DNA of 7,623 bases. It comes from Oscillospiraceae bacterium. Lineage in GTDB: Bacteria; Bacillota; Clostridia; Oscillospirales; Ruminococcaceae. The notes below the pieces were generated by a model, which had not been told where the DNA came from, ran no database searches, and saw only the letters and a program-made list of their open reading frames with translations. Within the stretch, counting starts at the first letter, position 1; each line of letters begins with the position of its first letter. The translations under genes were made by a program, and so were the position numbers. This document shows positions 5,860-7,623 of the stretch, in pieces. Where the stretch lies: the NCBI GenBank assembly GCA_014796735.1, contig JAAVIG010000053.1:1-7623 (forward strand), given 5' to 3'.

Positions 5860-7623
5860 ATGAAAAGGACATTTTTGTTTTTTCTGCCGCTGATCGTTTT
5901 ATTGGCTTTAAGCGGCTGCAATACTTATGATGCTGATATTGACACCGATACCGATGGAGCGGATTCGGAAAATTCAACGTTCACCGCGGTCTCAGATGAA
6001 GCGGCAAAGGAAGCCGATGCCCCTCCCGAGGAGGATTTTGAATATGCCGTAAAGGGCGGGAACATGCATATAAAAAAATATCTCGGCAATGAGACCGTCG
6101 TTGTCATTCCCGAAACTATCGAGGGGTGCGCCGTAAAGAGCATAGACGCACATTTTCTTGACGGAAGCGGGGTTGAGGAAATAACCTATCCCGGCGGTAT
6201 GACCGAGTTCAGGGGGTTAAGCGTGTGCGAAAATCTGAAAACGCTTCACCTGCCCGCTTCTATTGAAAAAATGCAGGATACGCTGCGCTTTTGCGAAAAT
6301 TTAACGGTAATAGATATTGAGGAGGGCGGAGCGTATAAAACCTTTGAGGGGGTTTTGTATACCTCGGATATGAAAACTCTTGTGTCGTACCCCTGCGGAA
6401 GAACGGGGAGCTTTACCGTTCCCGAGGGAGTGGAAAGCATAGGCAAAAATGCCTTTTTCAACTCGAAGCTTTCGGAGGTTGTTTTGCCCTACGGAATGGA
6501 GAGCATAGGCGCGTATGCCTTTGACAGCTCAAAGCTGTCGAAGATCGTTTTGCCCGACAGCTTGAAAACCGTTGAAGACTACGCTTTTGCCAACGCGGAA
6601 GCGCTTACGGAAGCGGTCGTTCCCGCTTCCGTAAGCTCAATAGGCGTTGGTGCTTTCAGGGAAAGCGGGCTTGAAAAAATAACGCTGTCTGAGGGGCTTA
6701 AGGAGATAATGAGCAATGCCTTTTGCGGAACCTCGATAAAGGAGCTTTATATTCCCGCTTCGGTGACAGAATGCGGTTACAGTATTGCGGACGGGGATGT
6801 CCGTATTTCCGCGTCATATCCGAGCGAGGGCTTAAAGCGCCTTTTGAAGCACGAAAATGTGGATTTCAGAGATGAAACAAGGCTGGAGGAAGCTTTCAGA
6901 AAGGCGGAAAGCATAGTTGACGAAGTTGAAAACGGCTATTACAGCGGAGTAATAATCACCGATATTACGGGAGATAATTTTCCCGAAATTATGCGTATAC
7001 GCGGTATTGATTGGATAAGTATTTATTTTTTTTCGGAAAAAGGAGAATGGCAGGTTTTGACCGGCTCTGCGATCGATTCGGGGTACTGCCGCGGCGATCT
7101 GGCGTTTTATTTGCTGTATGATAAGGAAAACGATACATATTCGTATTATTCCGGTGTATACGATTTTACGGTATGGGGGAGTATAAGCAGTGCTTATGTG
7201 CCATGTCAGTGCAAATTAAGCTTCACGGAGGAAGGCATGGTGCAGACCGATCTTTTCAATGACGACATAATTGATATATCGGACGCGGAAATTATTGAAA
7301 CAATGGATATTTCGGAAATTTTAAACGGTATAGCGGCTGAATATAATATCGACTTTGAAGATGAATACAAAAAATTTACGGTGATAGCGGACGGTCTTGC
7401 GGAAGAGCCTGAAGGAAAAATTTTTGAAAAGACACTTACCTTGAACGGAAAAACAATAGACGCTTTACCCTATTTTAAAAGTGCCTATCCCGAGGAATTT
7501 AAGCTTACGGTTGCGGGAAAGGATATTCTGCGGGGCGAGGAGATCAGCGGCGTTTATTTCAAGCAAGGTATGCTTACTCTTGACAACGCTGTTATTGATG
7601 CCGGCGGTGAGGATTATGTTATA
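5860..7623 (+). CDS. Secreted leucine-rich-repeat (BspA-like) lipoprotein, 3' end missing
   Basis: The frame is open from ATG 5860 to the window end (588 codons, no stop). AGAAGGA lies 11 bases before the start. Residues 1-20 are a lipoprotein signal: basic MKR, a hydrophobic core, and lipobox LSGC with Cys20, so the mature protein should be anchored on the outer face of the membrane. An acidic, Ser/Thr-rich linker spans about 21-65. Residues 66-325 hold LRR_5/BspA-type repeats (IPETIEG, VPEGVESIGKNAF, LPYGMESIGAYAF, VPASVSSIGVGAF) with a period of about 22 residues. A different region follows, containing DITGDNFPE at 368-376, a Ca-binding-like motif of FG-GAP/VCBS type, and then beta-rich sequence to the edge. 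Its role is unknown; surface LRR proteins in gut and rumen clostridia often act in adhesion or binding. It has its own promoter, so it is not part of the hydrogenase cluster. Confidence 0.88.
   Translation, partial: MKRTFLFFLPLIVLLALSGCNTYDADIDTDTDGADSENSTFTAVSDEAAKEADAPPEEDFEYAVKGGNMHIKKYLGNETVVVIPETIEGCAVKSIDAHFLDGSGVEEITYPGGMTEFRGLSVCENLKTLHLPASIEKMQDTLRFCENLTVIDIEEGGAYKTFEGVLYTSDMKTLVSYPCGRTGSFTVPEGVESIGKNAFFNSKLSEVVLPYGMESIGAYAFDSSKLSKIVLPDSLKTVEDYAFANAEALTEAVVPASVSSIGVGAFRESGLEKITLSEGLKEIMSNAFCGTSIKELYIPASVTECGYSIADGDVRISASYPSEGLKRLLKHENVDFRDETRLEEAFRKAESIVDEVENGYYSGVIITDITGDNFPEIMRIRGIDWISIYFFSEKGEWQVLTGSAIDSGYCRGDLAFYLLYDKENDTYSYYSGVYDFTVWGSISSAYVPCQCKLSFTEEGMVQTDLFNDDIIDISDAEIIETMDISEILNGIAAEYNIDFEDEYKKFTVIADGLAEEPEGKIFEKTLTLNGKTIDALPYFKSAYPEEFKLTVAGKDILRGEEISGVYFKQGMLTLDNAVIDAGGEDYVI

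Noticed and set aside
5681..5977. Minus-strand frame of 98 codons between hydrogenase and LRR gene
   Set aside because: It overlaps the terminator, the consensus promoter and the lipoprotein signal sequence, and its product is low-complexity without family features.

Overview
The window looks like the chromosome of an anaerobic fermentative Clostridia member, close in style to rumen or gut Ruminococcus and Oscillospiraceae. The reasons are strong purine-rich ribosome sites, moderate GC, two divergent [FeFe] hydrogenases, and a BspA-type leucine-rich-repeat lipoprotein. The assignment rests on gene content and style, not on a database match.

Layout, all on the + strand. (1) The 3' part of an aminoglycoside/choline-kinase-like phosphotransferase runs from the left edge to 643, followed by a long palindrome at 653-685. 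(2) A four-gene redox/hydrogen cluster occupies 792-5600: an 84-residue thioredoxin-like [2Fe-2S] protein, a sensory [FeFe] hydrogenase with a PAS domain (HydS type, group C), a PP2C/SpoIIE-type phosphatase with an unassigned C-terminal domain, and a group B [FeFe] hydrogenase. A strong intrinsic terminator at 5654-5693 closes it. (3) A new transcription unit starts at a perfect-consensus sigma-A promoter (5799-5826) and encodes a secreted LRR lipoprotein that runs off the right edge.

The likely logic of the cluster is that HydS senses H2 or redox state through its H-cluster and iron-sulfur relay and passes the signal through its PAS domain and C-terminal helix to the phosphatase. The phosphatase would then adjust hydrogenase expression or another target. 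The group B hydrogenase and the small [2Fe-2S] protein would be the metabolic or electron-transfer partners. The gene order resembles the hydS/phosphatase/hydA2 group described in Ruminococcus albus. The signalling direction is inference.

The most unusual non-coding item is the 220-base gap between the [2Fe-2S] gene and hydS. Bases 1056-1246 form a compact element bounded by a perfect 12-base inverted repeat and filled almost completely with six abutting hairpins plus a central one. It can be read as two head-to-head cloverleaf-like units with interchangeable closing stems. Its right end touches the hydS ribosome-binding site, and a partial relative lies just before the first gene of the cluster.
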